Source: Cecembia lonarensis LW9 (lineage in GTDB: Bacteria > Bacteroidota > Bacteroidia > Cytophagales > Cyclobacteriaceae). Taken from it: DNA of 54,861 nt. The stretch lies in contig NZ_AMGM01000024.1 in assembly GCF_000298295.1 (NCBI RefSeq), forward strand, positions 1-54,861, in the 5' to 3' direction. Both the position numbers and the translations under genes were made by a program. The notes below the pieces were generated by a model. It had not been told where the DNA came from and searched no databases. It saw only the letters and a program-made list of their open reading frames with translations. Numbering within the stretch: the first letter of the stretch is position 1; each line of letters begins with the position of its first letter. Below are positions 1 to 9,082 of this stretch, one piece after another.

Positions 1-2
1 AG

Positions 3-134
3 TTTTTTTCTTTTCAAAGTGGATCAGGGTATGGGACAGGCATTCCTAAATGGTACATCGTTGTATTTCCTATGTTGCTATTTGCCCCGGTCATCTACTT
101 TTTTATTGAATTTGCCCAAAATCAGTTGGATTAA
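3..134 (+). CDS. C-terminal end of an unidentified membrane protein (5' end outside window)
   Basis: Frame 3 is open from the window edge to a TAA at 132-134. It encodes about 43 residues: a short Ser/Gly-rich stretch, then a strongly hydrophobic segment (key run WYIVVFPMLLFAPVIYFF) and the tail EFAQNQLD. This looks like the last transmembrane helix and short tail of a plus-strand membrane protein. It is convergent with the DUF5916 gene, whose stop begins 1 base later. Too little is present to name a family. A second open frame overlaps here but runs antisense into the DUF5916 gene and is unlikely to be real. Confidence 0.45.
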   Translation, partial: FFSFQSGSGYGTGIPKWYIVVFPMLLFAPVIYFFIEFAQNQLD

Positions 135-135
135 C

Positions 136-2349
136 TTAAATGTTAAACCAATAATTCAACTTCATGATCAATGCTCGTTGTTTAGGGGCGAAATTACTGG
201 GGAAATAGTTGTCTGTATATACCAAGAAAAAGTCTGATACCGGTGCATAACGCCATTGTACCCTGGTATTGATATTGATATTGTCAATTTGATTGTTGTA
301 TTGAAAGAAAGTAGTCCAGAACAGGTCTTTGGTAAATGTCAGATCAATTCTAGGCCCAATCAAAAAAAGATCAGCAGAATTCTGCGGTTCGGGCAGCCTT
401 ATATTGTTATAGCTGAAGTTCATGGAAATATTGGCCAAATAGCCCAATCTCCAGTTCATGGCACCTTGTAAGGTTTTGATATCACCGGTAAAATATTCTC
501 CGAATTCTCCACGCAGGGTGAAAAACATGGCTTGTCTGGGGTTTCCTATATACCTGAAACCTATAAAAGTATTCCTATAATCAGTCCCCGCGGCCAACTG
601 TTCCCCCCTGGTTCTTGTCGGATCAAATGGAGCGAAGAGATAAGTATACCTGTTGTTGAAGGTCAGTGCGAATCTGGACAGTGATTGGAACTGAATCTCA
701 TACAATAGCGTATGAAGTTCATCCGTGACGCCCAGTCTTTCATTCCACAAAATTTCTGACTCAAATCCAGGACCATGTCTATTGATCAAATTCGACTGTG
801 GGAAAAACTGATAGGCAAATCCTCCTGCCACTCTTTTGTAATCATTCCTTGGGGTAAATCCTACTTGGGGATTAAAATTTTCCCCTATATCTGAGAAAGA
901 CAGGCTTGCTGCAATGTGCAGGTCGTTATAGTTTAATTGCCCATGTAAGGCCCCACTGTTTTCAGGATTGTCAGCTTCAAAAGTGCGGTGATAGAAAAAT
1001 TTTCCAGTCCACCGGTTGTCCTCTGAGGCAAGGTTATAGTCTATTCCTGCCAGTCGGTTGAAATCGGTCGGATCGAATAAGGAGAATTCCTGACCGAGAT
1101 CAAGAGTTTCTCTGTTGATAAATATCATACCCACATTAGAGCGAGAAAAGACCTTCTTTTGTAGTGCTGCTACAGAAAAATTCCTTCCAGAAATTCCTCT
1201 TTCTTCATCATTGGCCGTTTGCATGTTCATTAGGCCAATTCGCCAATCTTCACCGATTTTTCCACTTAATCTACCACCAAAGAGTATCTGATTTTGCACA
1301 TTTTGACCCGTGTTTTCATCCCTGTCCACACCGATCCTCCTTGAAAAGAATGGTCTTACATTTCTGGTACCAAAATCCGCAAATAGGTCTGCATTTTCCA
1401 GAAAAAACTGCCGTCTTTCCGGGAAAAATATTTCAAATCGGTCCAGGTTGGTTACTTGCTCATCTACCTCTACCTGAGAAAAATCAGGGTTAAAGGTCAG
1501 GTCCAGGTTCAAAGCAGGGCCTATCCCAACTTTAGCATCTCCCCCAAAGGCAGGCCGCATGGGGTTGGAGGTTCCTTCCAAAAAGTTTTTATCTGTTGCT
1601 ACTGCCGCGTATGGGATCAAAGAAACATTTGCACTCTCTTTTTTTAGAGGTTCGGTGAAAATAAGTTTCCTTGAAAATGCCAAAGAAATTACTGAGAAGT
1701 TTCTGGGAATAGGGGTCCAAGTACTCCTTTCATTGTACTCTGAATCAATTCTGTAGAAGTTGACATTCCAGTTCATGGCATTGTCATTGTAACGCAGGGT
1801 AGAAAATGGGATGGCTGCCTCAACAATCCAGTGGTCTTCGTAAATTTTTGCTTCAGAAAACCACTTATTATCCCAAGCCAAATTTAGGTCTGATGACTGC
1901 ATACCTCCATTGGCAATAAGAGATTCCCTTTGTACTCCATAAGGATTTACCCCAAACTGGAATGCATTGGTATTATCGTTGAAAGTATCTATTACAAAGC
2001 TTATTCCATCGTTTTGCTCACCACGATAATCCCTTCTTAAAGAAGTGCTGACATAACGGTCTCTTGGGCCTAAATTGTACATTATTGCAGCGATGTACAG
2101 GAATTTGTCATCGTAGACAATTCGGACTTTACTTTGCGCTTTGGCGAGGGAAGTGTCTGATGGAAAAAATTGGTAGAAGTCAGTGGCCCATTCATCCGAG
2201 TCCCAGACTTCTTCATCCAATACACCGTCCAAGGTAATTTGTGCCTCAATTTTATCTGCGATGAGTGGGGGATATTTATATCTTGTCTCTTCTTGACAAA
2301 AAGCAAATAGGGAAGAAAAGAAAAAGGTAAGGGTAAGCAAAAACCTCAT
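136..2349 (-). CDS. DUF5916 / CBM9-like domain outer-membrane protein
   Basis: The 737-residue protein starts with a signal peptide (residues 1-18, cut near FAFCQ). Residues about 30-230 resemble the carbohydrate-binding family 9-like domain (ITLDGVLDEEVWD, then VRIVYDDKFLYIA). The rest matches DUF5916, which is predicted to form an outer-membrane beta-barrel: alternating aromatic and polar strands, FFPERRQFFLENADLF and a C-terminal LNYWFNI. Proteins of this architecture are common and largely uncharacterised in Bacteroidota. A role in binding or transport at the cell surface is inference. It is last in a minus-strand run after polA, radA and yjbQ, but a spacer of about 110 bases before it suggests its own promoter. 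The start is ATG. Confidence 0.88.
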   Translation of the reverse strand: MRFLLTLTFFFSSLFAFCQEETRYKYPPLIADKIEAQITLDGVLDEEVWDSDEWATDFYQFFPSDTSLAKAQSKVRIVYDDKFLYIAAIMYNLGPRDRYVSTSLRRDYRGEQNDGISFVIDTFNDNTNAFQFGVNPYGVQRESLIANGGMQSSDLNLAWDNKWFSEAKIYEDHWIVEAAIPFSTLRYNDNAMNWNVNFYRIDSEYNERSTWTPIPRNFSVISLAFSRKLIFTEPLKKESANVSLIPYAAVATDKNFLEGTSNPMRPAFGGDAKVGIGPALNLDLTFNPDFSQVEVDEQVTNLDRFEIFFPERRQFFLENADLFADFGTRNVRPFFSRRIGVDRDENTGQNVQNQILFGGRLSGKIGEDWRIGLMNMQTANDEERGISGRNFSVAALQKKVFSRSNVGMIFINRETLDLGQEFSLFDPTDFNRLAGIDYNLASEDNRWTGKFFYHRTFEADNPENSGALHGQLNYNDLHIAASLSFSDIGENFNPQVGFTPRNDYKRVAGGFAYQFFPQSNLINRHGPGFESEILWNERLGVTDELHTLLYEIQFQSLSRFALTFNNRYTYLFAPFDPTRTRGEQLAAGTDYRNTFIGFRYIGNPRQAMFFTLRGEFGEYFTGDIKTLQGAMNWRLGYLANISMNFSYNNIRLPEPQNSADLFLIGPRIDLTFTKDLFWTTFFQYNNQIDNININTRVQWRYAPVSDFFLVYTDNYFPSNFAPKQRALIMKLNYWFNI

Positions 2350-2462
2350 ATACTGGACGAATTAAGCAGCCAATTTTAGCATATATGTCAAGAGATTCAC
2401 CCTCTTTTATATTAAAGGCAAAATTTTCATGTTATCATCCGGTAATTAAAAATTTAATTTTT

Positions 2463-2885
2463 TCAGGTGCCCATTGCACTTAATATTAATTTTCTTGATC
2501 CACCATAATTCCGAAACTCACAAAGGTAAACTCCTTGCCAGGTTCCTAATAACAGTCGGCCATTTTGTATGGGAACTTGTAAAGAACTCCCGAAAAAACT
2601 GCTTTTAATATGGGCAGGCATGTCATCTGAACCTTCATAATCATGGATAAATTTTCTATAACTCTCGGGTATCAGGTCATTGATAAAAGTTTCAAAATCT
2701 TTCCTGACTGTTGGGTCCGCATTTTCATTAATGGTTAACCCAGCCGAGGTATGTTGAATGAAGACATGTAATATGCCTGTCTGTATCTCTTTTAATTCCG
2801 GGAATTCTTGGATGAGTAAATCAGTGATCAAGTGAAAGCCCCTAGGGAAAGAGGGGAGGGATATGGTTTTTTGAAAACTTTTCAT
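2463..2885 (-). CDS. yjbQ: YjbQ family protein (UPF0047)
   Basis: A 140-residue single-domain protein of the YjbQ/UPF0047 family, which is usually 130-140 residues. The family hallmarks are visible: HVFIQHTSAGLTINENAD near residues 42-57, then DDMPAHIKSSFFG and LLLGTWQGVYLCEF near the C-terminus. Family members have been linked to thiamine-phosphate synthase-like activity, but the cellular role is not settled. The ATG start lies directly against the radA stop with no spacer, so the two are almost certainly co-transcribed. Confidence 0.93.
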   Translation of the reverse strand: MKSFQKTISLPSFPRGFHLITDLLIQEFPELKEIQTGILHVFIQHTSAGLTINENADPTVRKDFETFINDLIPESYRKFIHDYEGSDDMPAHIKSSFFGSSLQVPIQNGRLLLGTWQGVYLCEFRNYGGSRKLILSAMGT

Positions 2886-4265
2886 TTATCCAGCAAATAT
2901 GACTTGATACATGTCCTCCAATTTACTCAAGGGTAATACCTTGATTTTATACTTTTTTGTATCCAGCCCCTTGACGGCGTATTTTGAAACCATGATGCGC
3001 TTAAAACCCAATTTTTCTGCTTCTGCAATACGGTTTTCGATACGGTGTACCGCCCTTATTTCCCCTCCTAAGCCAATTTCTCCAGCAAAGCATAAATCCT
3101 CCGGCACAGGGCTGTCCTCATAGGAAGAAATCAGAGAGGCGCAGACGGCCAAATCCAGGGCAGGATCATCTACCCGCATGCCACCGGCCACATTGAGGAA
3201 TACGTCCTGTTGTCCCAAACGCATCCCACCCCTTTTTTCCAAAACGGCCAAAAGCATATTCAATCTTTTGGCGTCAAAACCCGTGGAGCTCCGCTGAGGC
3301 GTTCCATAAGTGGCAGGACTGACCAAGGATTGGATTTCAATCAATAGTGGTCTATTACCTTCCAACATGGCCCCTATAGCCACGCCGTTCAGCAGTTCTT
3401 CCCGCTGTGTGAGAAGAATCTCTGAGGGATTGGCCACTTGCCTCAGACCATCTGCCCGCATTTCATAAATCCCCAATTCATTGGTGGATCCAAAACGGTT
3501 TTTGGAAGTCCTTAAAATCCTGTAAGATAGATGCCGGTCTCCCTCAAATTGCAATACGGTATCCACCATGTGCTCCAAAACTTTTGGTCCGGCAATGGCT
3601 CCATCCTTGGTAATATGGCCAATCAAAAAAACGGGAGTACCGGTTTCCTTGGCAAAGCGCATCAACTCACCCGTACATTCCCGTACTTGGGAAACAGAAC
3701 CCGCAGCTGATTCCACATACTTGCTGTGCAAGGTTTGAATGGAATCAATGACCAATATGTCAGGTTGTAGTTTATTGACTTCTTCAAAAATATGCTGTGT
3801 GTTGGTTTCAGAAAGCACATAGCAGTTTTCCGAAACAAAATGCATGCGCTCCGCCCGCATCTTGATCTGGGATTCACTTTCCTCACCGGAGACATAAAGC
3901 ACTTTTAGCTTGGAAAGCATCAGCGCAATCTGCAGCATGAGCGTGGATTTTCCAATACCTGGTTCGCCCCCTATCAATACCAATGCGCCTGGAACAATAC
4001 CTCCACCCAAGACCCTGTCCAATTCCTGGTCCTGGGTAATGATTCTTGGCTGTTCCTCAAAATTGATTTCCTGGAGTTTTTTAGGCTGACTTGCCTTTTT
4101 GATTCCGGTATTCGCCTGTTTCCAATTGCCCCTGCCTGCCTCTTCTTTTTGGATGACTTCTTCCACATAGGTGTTCCAGGCACCACAGGAAGGACATTTC
4201 CCAATCCATTTGGGGCTTTGTGCACCACATTCCTGACAGAAAAAGGATGTTTTAATCTTTGCCAT
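2886..4265 (-). CDS. radA: DNA repair protein RadA
   Basis: RadA/Sms is a RecA-like, DnaB-like ATPase that drives branch migration during recombination and repair. The 459 residues show the N-terminal four-Cys zinc finger (CQECGAQSPKWIGKCPSCG, residues 10-28), a Walker A (GGEPGIGKST, about residue 99), the RadA-specific KNRFG motif (TSKNRFGSTNE, about residue 254) and a C-terminal Lon-protease-like domain ending LSKLEDMYQVIF. The length is normal. It is 19 bases downstream of polA and abuts yjbQ, forming a likely polA-radA-yjbQ transcription unit. Confidence 0.97.
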   Translation of the reverse strand: MAKIKTSFFCQECGAQSPKWIGKCPSCGAWNTYVEEVIQKEEAGRGNWKQANTGIKKASQPKKLQEINFEEQPRIITQDQELDRVLGGGIVPGALVLIGGEPGIGKSTLMLQIALMLSKLKVLYVSGEESESQIKMRAERMHFVSENCYVLSETNTQHIFEEVNKLQPDILVIDSIQTLHSKYVESAAGSVSQVRECTGELMRFAKETGTPVFLIGHITKDGAIAGPKVLEHMVDTVLQFEGDRHLSYRILRTSKNRFGSTNELGIYEMRADGLRQVANPSEILLTQREELLNGVAIGAMLEGNRPLLIEIQSLVSPATYGTPQRSSTGFDAKRLNMLLAVLEKRGGMRLGQQDVFLNVAGGMRVDDPALDLAVCASLISSYEDSPVPEDLCFAGEIGLGGEIRAVHRIENRIAEAEKLGFKRIMVSKYAVKGLDTKKYKIKVLPLSKLEDMYQVIFAG

Positions 4266-4284
4266 AAGGTTTACTTCTTCTCCC

Positions 4285-7098
4285 TTAATGCGCCTCTAAC
4301 CAGTTTTCACCGGTTCCTGTTTCCGCTACTATAGGCACTTCCAACTTTACTGCAGCTGACATCAGCTTGGGAATTTCTTTTTGTAACAATTCCAATTCAT
4401 CCTTGTGTGCATCAAAAACCAGTTCGTCATGTACCTGTAGGATCATTTTGGATTTCAGTTTTTCTTTTTTCATCCACTGGTGTACATTTATCATGGCCAC
4501 TTTGATCATATCTGCTGCCGAACCCTGAATCGGGGCGTTGATGGCATTCCGCTCTGCAAATCCCCGCATGGTCATGTTCCGACTATTGATATCCCGGAGG
4601 TACCTTCTTCTTCCTAATAAAGTCTCTACATATTCGTTTTTCTTGGCCTTTTCTATGCAATCGTCCATATAGGCTTTGACAGCTGGAAATTCTTTGAAAT
4701 AGGCATCGATGATTTCTTTGGCTTCCGTTCTGGAGATGTTTAACCTTTGGGAAAGCCCAAAAGCTGAAATCCCATAGATAATTCCAAAGTTAGCCGTTTT
4801 GGCCTTTCTCCTCATATCAGAGGTGACTTCCTCCAAGGGAACCTGGAAAATCTTGGCCGCGGTGGCAGCATGGATATCCCTGCCATTTTTAAATGCCTCG
4901 AGCATGGATTCATCTTTAGAAAACTCCGCCATAATCCGCAGCTCTATCTGAGAATAATCCACTGCCAATAAAATATGGTCTTTGTCTCTTGGAACAAAGG
5001 CTTTTCTGATTTCCCTGCCCCTGTCGGTACGGATGGGGATGTTTTGCAAGTTGGGGTTGATGGAAGATAGCCTTCCGGTGGCTGCAACAAATTGGTTGTA
5101 AGTGGTATGCACCCTACCTGTCTTGGGATTGATCATGGTAGGTAATGCGTCCACGTAGGTGGATTTGAGTTTGACCATTTGCCTGTAATCCAAGATGGCC
5201 TGGGCGATCTCATGCTCTCCGGCCAGCTTGCTGAGTACTTCCTCCCCTGTGGCATACTGACCTGTCTTGGTTTTTTTGGCTTTGGGATCCAGTTTTAATT
5301 TAAGGAATAAGACATCTCCCAGTTGTTTGGGCGAGGCGAGGTTGAACTTTACCCCGGCCAGTTCATATACCTGCTTTTCTATGGCTTTGCTTTCTTCCTC
5401 CAAAATAGAGGAGAGTTCTGCCAAGCTTTCTGTGTCGATCCTTACGCCCTCAAATTCCATATCTGCCAGTACTTCTATGAGTGGATTCTCCACCTCATGA
5501 AGCAATTTTTCCAGGCCATTGGATTTAATAATAGGATCAAATTTTTGTTTGAGTTTTAAAGTAACATCTGCATCCTCAGCAGCATAGGCGACCACTTCAT
5601 CTACATCCACATCCCGCATATTGCCCTGGTTTTTTCCTTTTTTCCCAATCAAGGATTCGATGGATACCGGTTTGTAATTCAGGTATTGCTGGGCCAGCCA
5701 ATCCATAGAATGCTTGCCTTCCGGTTCAATCAGGTAATGCGCCAACATGGTATCGTAGAACTTGCCTTTCACTTTTAAGCCATAGTTCATTAATACCAGC
5801 ATGTCGTATTTCACGTTTTGGCCTATTTTGGTAATGGCTTCATTTTCAAAAACGGGGCGGAATAATTCCAATAGGGCTTTGGCTTCTTTCTGGTCAGCAG
5901 GGAAGGGCACATAAAAGGCCTCTCCTGGAACATAGGCAAAAGACAAACCAACGAGTTCTGCTTCATTGGGGTTTAATGAGGTGGTCTCTGTATCAAAACA
6001 GAACTCTTCCTGTAATTCTAAATAGCCAATCAATTCCTTGATGGCATCTTCTCCCGCAATTTTATGGTAATCATGCGCTGTGGTCAGAATGCTGTCATGC
6101 AAAACGGGTGCAGGGATAGGTGATTCAACAACTTCTTCCTCTTCAGTTACTGTTTCATCAATACCGGTGAAAAGTCCCAGTTGCTCGGAAACTTTGACCT
6201 GAGGCTTTTTCATTTTTTCACCAAAAACCCTTTGGGTGAGTGTTCGGAATTCAAGTTCTGCAAAAAGGGCTTTCAATTTCTCTTCATCCGGACCGTTATA
6301 CCTTAGTGCTTCCTCGTCAAAATCTACGGGGACATCAATATTAATGGTAGCCAATTCTTTGGATATCAAGCCTTGCTGTGCAAAGTTTTCCACATTTTCT
6401 TTTTGCTTACCTTTTAATTTGTCTGTGTTCTGAAGTAATTCTTCTACTGACCCATATTCCTTCAATAACTTTACGGCTGTTTTTTCCCCTATCCCGGGAA
6501 TTCCCGGGATATTGTCTACGGCATCTCCCATCAAGCCAAGGATGTCCCTCACCTGGTCCACATGTTCGATGTCCCATTTGGCGCAGACTTCCTTTGGCCC
6601 CATAATTTCTACCCCATTGCCCATAAAAGCGGGTTTATAAAGGAAAATATGGTCCTCTACCAGTTGTCCATAATCCTTATCCGGTGTCATCATGTAGACT
6701 TCAAAGCTGGTGCGCTCTGCTTTTTTGGCAATGGTGCCGATGATATCATCTGCCTCAAAGCCATCCATTTCCAATACGGGTATATTAAATGCCTGTACGA
6801 TCTGTTTGACCCATGGGGTCCCAACCTCAATATCTTCCGGTTGTTCCTGCCGATTGGCTTTATAAGCTTCAAATTGGGTATGCCTGAAAGTCGGTGCTTT
6901 GGTATCAAAAGCTACTGCAATATGGGTAGGTTTCTGTTTTTCCAACACCTCCAACAAGGTATTGGTGAATCCCATCATGATGCCTGTGTTGAGGCCTTTA
7001 GAGTTAATTCTAGGGTTTTTACTGAATGCAAAATGAGCTCTGTAGATCAAGGCCATAGCATCCAGTAAAAAAAGCTTTTTATCTCCTTTGGAAGACAT
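4285..7098 (-). CDS. polA: DNA polymerase I
   Basis: The 937-residue protein has all three Pol I domains. The 5'-nuclease (residues 1 to about 290) shows LLDAMALIYRAHFAF and GLMGDAVDNIPGIPGIGEKT. The 3'-5' exonuclease (about 350-530) keeps its catalytic acids in CFDTETTSLNPNE, so proofreading is probably intact. The polymerase domain (about 570-937) has VDYSQIELRIMAEFS (motif A), RRKAKTANFGIIYGIS (O-helix) and QVHDELVFD (motif C). It replaces RNA primers and fills repair gaps. The ATG start follows an AT-rich divergent spacer (7099-7330), and radA follows closely. Confidence 0.98.
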   Translation of the reverse strand: MSSKGDKKLFLLDAMALIYRAHFAFSKNPRINSKGLNTGIMMGFTNTLLEVLEKQKPTHIAVAFDTKAPTFRHTQFEAYKANRQEQPEDIEVGTPWVKQIVQAFNIPVLEMDGFEADDIIGTIAKKAERTSFEVYMMTPDKDYGQLVEDHIFLYKPAFMGNGVEIMGPKEVCAKWDIEHVDQVRDILGLMGDAVDNIPGIPGIGEKTAVKLLKEYGSVEELLQNTDKLKGKQKENVENFAQQGLISKELATINIDVPVDFDEEALRYNGPDEEKLKALFAELEFRTLTQRVFGEKMKKPQVKVSEQLGLFTGIDETVTEEEEVVESPIPAPVLHDSILTTAHDYHKIAGEDAIKELIGYLELQEEFCFDTETTSLNPNEAELVGLSFAYVPGEAFYVPFPADQKEAKALLELFRPVFENEAITKIGQNVKYDMLVLMNYGLKVKGKFYDTMLAHYLIEPEGKHSMDWLAQQYLNYKPVSIESLIGKKGKNQGNMRDVDVDEVVAYAAEDADVTLKLKQKFDPIIKSNGLEKLLHEVENPLIEVLADMEFEGVRIDTESLAELSSILEEESKAIEKQVYELAGVKFNLASPKQLGDVLFLKLKLDPKAKKTKTGQYATGEEVLSKLAGEHEIAQAILDYRQMVKLKSTYVDALPTMINPKTGRVHTTYNQFVAATGRLSSINPNLQNIPIRTDRGREIRKAFVPRDKDHILLAVDYSQIELRIMAEFSKDESMLEAFKNGRDIHAATAAKIFQVPLEEVTSDMRRKAKTANFGIIYGISAFGLSQRLNISRTEAKEIIDAYFKEFPAVKAYMDDCIEKAKKNEYVETLLGRRRYLRDINSRNMTMRGFAERNAINAPIQGSAADMIKVAMINVHQWMKKEKLKSKMILQVHDELVFDAHKDELELLQKEIPKLMSAAVKLEVPIVAETGTGENWLEAH

Positions 7099-7330
7099 AT
7101 AATAATGAATAAGTGTAAAACCAGTTAAATGAACGTCAATCCTGACAAAAAGCTAAATTACAAATTATAATGGAAAGGCATTCCAAAATCCGTTTTGTAC
7201 TATAACAAATACCAATCAGGCCTCGTAGAAGCAAAAACTTTAAACGGCCCGATTCTTGTTTTGATTAGTTGGTCTGGTCATTTTTGCCAGAACTGTTTAA
7301 TGATTATGTTCCATTTAAATTTAATAACTT

Positions 7331-7633
7331 ATGAAAAAGCTATTTTATCTTTTATCCATGCTCTTTTTGTTTTTGGCAGTTTCTCCGATGGCCATGGCAA
7401 AAAAGGATAACCCAGAATTGACAGAAGAAGAGAAAAGCAGGTTAGTGGAAATTGAAATGCGGGTGGATGAAATCAAGGCCATGGACTTTTCTACGATGGA
7501 AAAGGCTGAAAAAAAAGCCGTAAGAAGTGAATTGAAAGAAATAAAGAAAGAAGCCAAGGATTTAGGCGGTGGAGTATATTTATCCGTTGGTGCCATCATT
7601 ATCATCCTGTTGATTTTAATTTTGCTGACTTAA
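7331..7633 (+). CDS. Small secreted or membrane protein with C-terminal hydrophobic anchor
   Basis: The 100-residue protein begins with a signal peptide (MKKLFYLLSMLFLFLAVSPM, cut near AMAKK). A highly charged helical middle follows (about residues 30-80, rich in E and K, likely coiled coil). A Gly-rich turn and one hydrophobic helix (VGAIIIILLILILLT) end at the stop. The design suggests an inner-membrane protein with a periplasmic helix. I do not recognise a named family. A Rho-independent terminator follows, so it is probably a single-gene unit. Confidence 0.8.
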   Translation: MKKLFYLLSMLFLFLAVSPMAMAKKDNPELTEEEKSRLVEIEMRVDEIKAMDFSTMEKAEKKAVRSELKEIKKEAKDLGGGVYLSVGAIIIILLILILLT

Positions 7634-7650
7634 AATTAAGAAATCATATC

Positions 7651-7683
7651 AAAAAAATCCTCTGGGAAACTGGAGGATTTTTT
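7651..7683 (+). terminator. Rho-independent terminator after the small anchored protein
   Basis: AAAAATCCTC pairs with GAGGATTTTT around a loop of about 10 bases. The T-run lies on the plus strand, 18 bases after the stop at 7633. Confidence 0.75.
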
Positions 7684-7730
7684 ATGTCGATACGGGAATG
7701 TTTTAGAACATACGTTTAACCCATATTGCG

Positions 7731-7738
7731 TAAGTTTG
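7731..7738 (+). promoter_or_regulatory. Candidate -7 box (TAAGTTTG) for rdgB
   Basis: This matches the Bacteroidota -7 consensus TAnnTTTG and lies 41 bases upstream of the rdgB ATG at 7780, downstream of a terminator. No clear -33 TTG was found at ideal spacing. Confidence 0.35.
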
Positions 7739-7779
7739 TGCACCATTACATGCCAAATTTTAAAACCACCTTTGAGCTC

Positions 7780-8349
7780 ATGAAAATTTGTTTTGCCACC
7801 AATAACCCCAAGAAAATAGAAGAAGTAAAGGCTGCTTTAGGACCAGCATATACCATCGTAGCTTTGGCTGAAATAGGTTGTGTGGAGGAATTGCCTGAAA
7901 CAGGTGATACCCTCGACCATAATGCTTTCCAAAAAGCAAGGTATGTTTATGAAAATTATGGGGTGGATTGCTTTGCTGATGATACAGGACTAGAGGTAGA
8001 GGCCTTGGATGGGGCTCCAGGAGTATATTCGGGAAGGTATGCAGGTGAGCCAAGGTCTGATGAAAGAAATATCAATAAGTTACTGAAAGAAATGGAGGGC
8101 AAGACTAACCGAAAGGCAAGGTTCAGGACGGTGATTGCGCTGATTCAGGATGGGATGGAGCATGCCTTTGAAGGGATTGCTGAAGGTGAAATTTTAGAAG
8201 AAATGTCAGGAACAGGAGGTTTCGGTTATGATCCTGTTTTTAGGCCTTTGGGTTATCAAAAGACTTTTGCCGAACTGAGTTTAAAAGAAAAAAATCAGAT
8301 CAGCCACAGAGGAAAGGCTGTACAGGCCTTGGTGGACTTTCTAAAATAA
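7780..8349 (+). CDS. rdgB: RdgB/HAM1 family non-canonical purine NTP pyrophosphatase
   Basis: This enzyme hydrolyses dITP, ITP and XTP to monophosphates, which keeps deaminated purines out of DNA and RNA. Visible family motifs are FATNNPKKIEEV at the N-terminus, FADDTGLEVEALDGAPGVYS with SGRYAG, GTGGFGYDPVF and KNQISHRGKA. The reading frame is open 18 codons further upstream, but ATG 7780 places MKICFATNNPKK at the usual start, giving 189 residues. Uridine kinase follows after 18 bases on the same strand. Confidence 0.96.
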   Translation: MKICFATNNPKKIEEVKAALGPAYTIVALAEIGCVEELPETGDTLDHNAFQKARYVYENYGVDCFADDTGLEVEALDGAPGVYSGRYAGEPRSDERNINKLLKEMEGKTNRKARFRTVIALIQDGMEHAFEGIAEGEILEEMSGTGGFGYDPVFRPLGYQKTFAELSLKEKNQISHRGKAVQALVDFLK

Positions 8350-8361
8350 TCTTTAATTTTG
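8329..8361 (+). promoter_or_regulatory. Candidate Bacteroidota-type promoter for udk
   Basis: TTG at 8329-8331 and TAATTTTG at 8354-8361 fit the -33/-7 pattern with 22 bases between. The -7 box ends only 6 bases before the udk ATG, so a transcript from it would have almost no leader. It overlaps the end of rdgB. Confidence 0.3.
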
Positions 8362-8367
8362 TCCCCC

Positions 8368-8985
8368 ATGAAGAAACCTTTCATCGTTGGGATAACGGGC
8401 GGTAGCGCCTCTGGGAAAACACTTTTCTTAGATAAATTACTGCATACTTTTGAACCTGGACAAGTTTGTCTGATATCCCAGGACAATTATTATAAAGCAA
8501 GACACCTACAGCCCATCGATGACAAGGGGGTGCATAATTTTGATACACCCAACTCCATTGATTTTGAACAATATGCAGAAGATATCCGCAAAATAGGCAA
8601 TGGCGAAACCGTTTACAGGCAAGAATACACCTTTAATAATCCCAACAAAAAACCCAAAATGCTGGAATTTGCTCCGGCCCCAGTCGTGGTGGTTGAAGGA
8701 ATTTTCGTGTTGTACTATCCGGAGTTGGCCAATCTTCTCGATCTTAAGGTTTTCATTGACGCCAAGGAATATATCAAGCTTAAAAGAAGGATTGTCCGCG
8801 ATAAGGTTGAAAGAGGTTATGATTTGGATGATGTACTTTATCGCTATGAAATGCATGTGATGCCCACCTATGAAAAATATATAGAGCCCTTTAAGCATGA
8901 TGCGGACCTGATTATTCCGAATAACCGGAATTTTGATAGGGCTTTGGATGTGATTCGGACGTATTTAAGGGTTAGGACAGAATAA
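8368..8985 (+). CDS. udk: Uridine kinase
   Basis: Uridine kinase phosphorylates uridine or cytidine to UMP or CMP in pyrimidine salvage. The N-terminal P-loop GITGGSASGKT and downstream motifs ISQDNYY, FDTPNSIDF and VVVEGIFVLYYPEL are typical. The region around IVRDKVERGYDLDDVLYRY is the lid and substrate region. From ATG 8368 the protein is 205 residues, the usual length. A TTG 3 codons upstream is possible but less likely. Confidence 0.95.
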   Translation: MKKPFIVGITGGSASGKTLFLDKLLHTFEPGQVCLISQDNYYKARHLQPIDDKGVHNFDTPNSIDFEQYAEDIRKIGNGETVYRQEYTFNNPNKKPKMLEFAPAPVVVVEGIFVLYYPELANLLDLKVFIDAKEYIKLKRRIVRDKVERGYDLDDVLYRYEMHVMPTYEKYIEPFKHDADLIIPNNRNFDRALDVIRTYLRVRTE

Positions 8986-8997
8986 TTATCTGATTAC

Positions 8998-9037
8998 AAA
9001 GGGCTTGTGCTGTGTTTAGCCTTTTGCAGTTTTTTTG
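8998..9037 (+). terminator. Possible terminator after udk
   Basis: AAAGGGCT and AGCCTTTT can pair with one bulge. A run of seven T follows shortly after. The stem is weaker than the other terminators in the window. Confidence 0.35.
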
Positions 9038-9068
9038 AAGAGATACTGGAGTAATGTATAATTCTTCC

Positions 9069-9076
9069 TATATTTG
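9069..9076 (+). promoter_or_regulatory. Candidate -7 box (TATATTTG) for the 120-residue protein
   Basis: An exact TAnnTTTG match ends 6 bases before the ATG at 9083, the same spacing as at udk. The -33 region is not convincing. Confidence 0.3.
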
Positions 9077-9082
9077 CCACCC

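Noticed and set aside
1164-1756. Several open frames of 60-110 codons on the plus strand inside the DUF5916 gene
   Set aside because: They lie antisense to a long, well-supported coding frame, show no family motifs and lack plausible starts. The same applies to similar short frames inside polA, radA, secDF and most other large genes.
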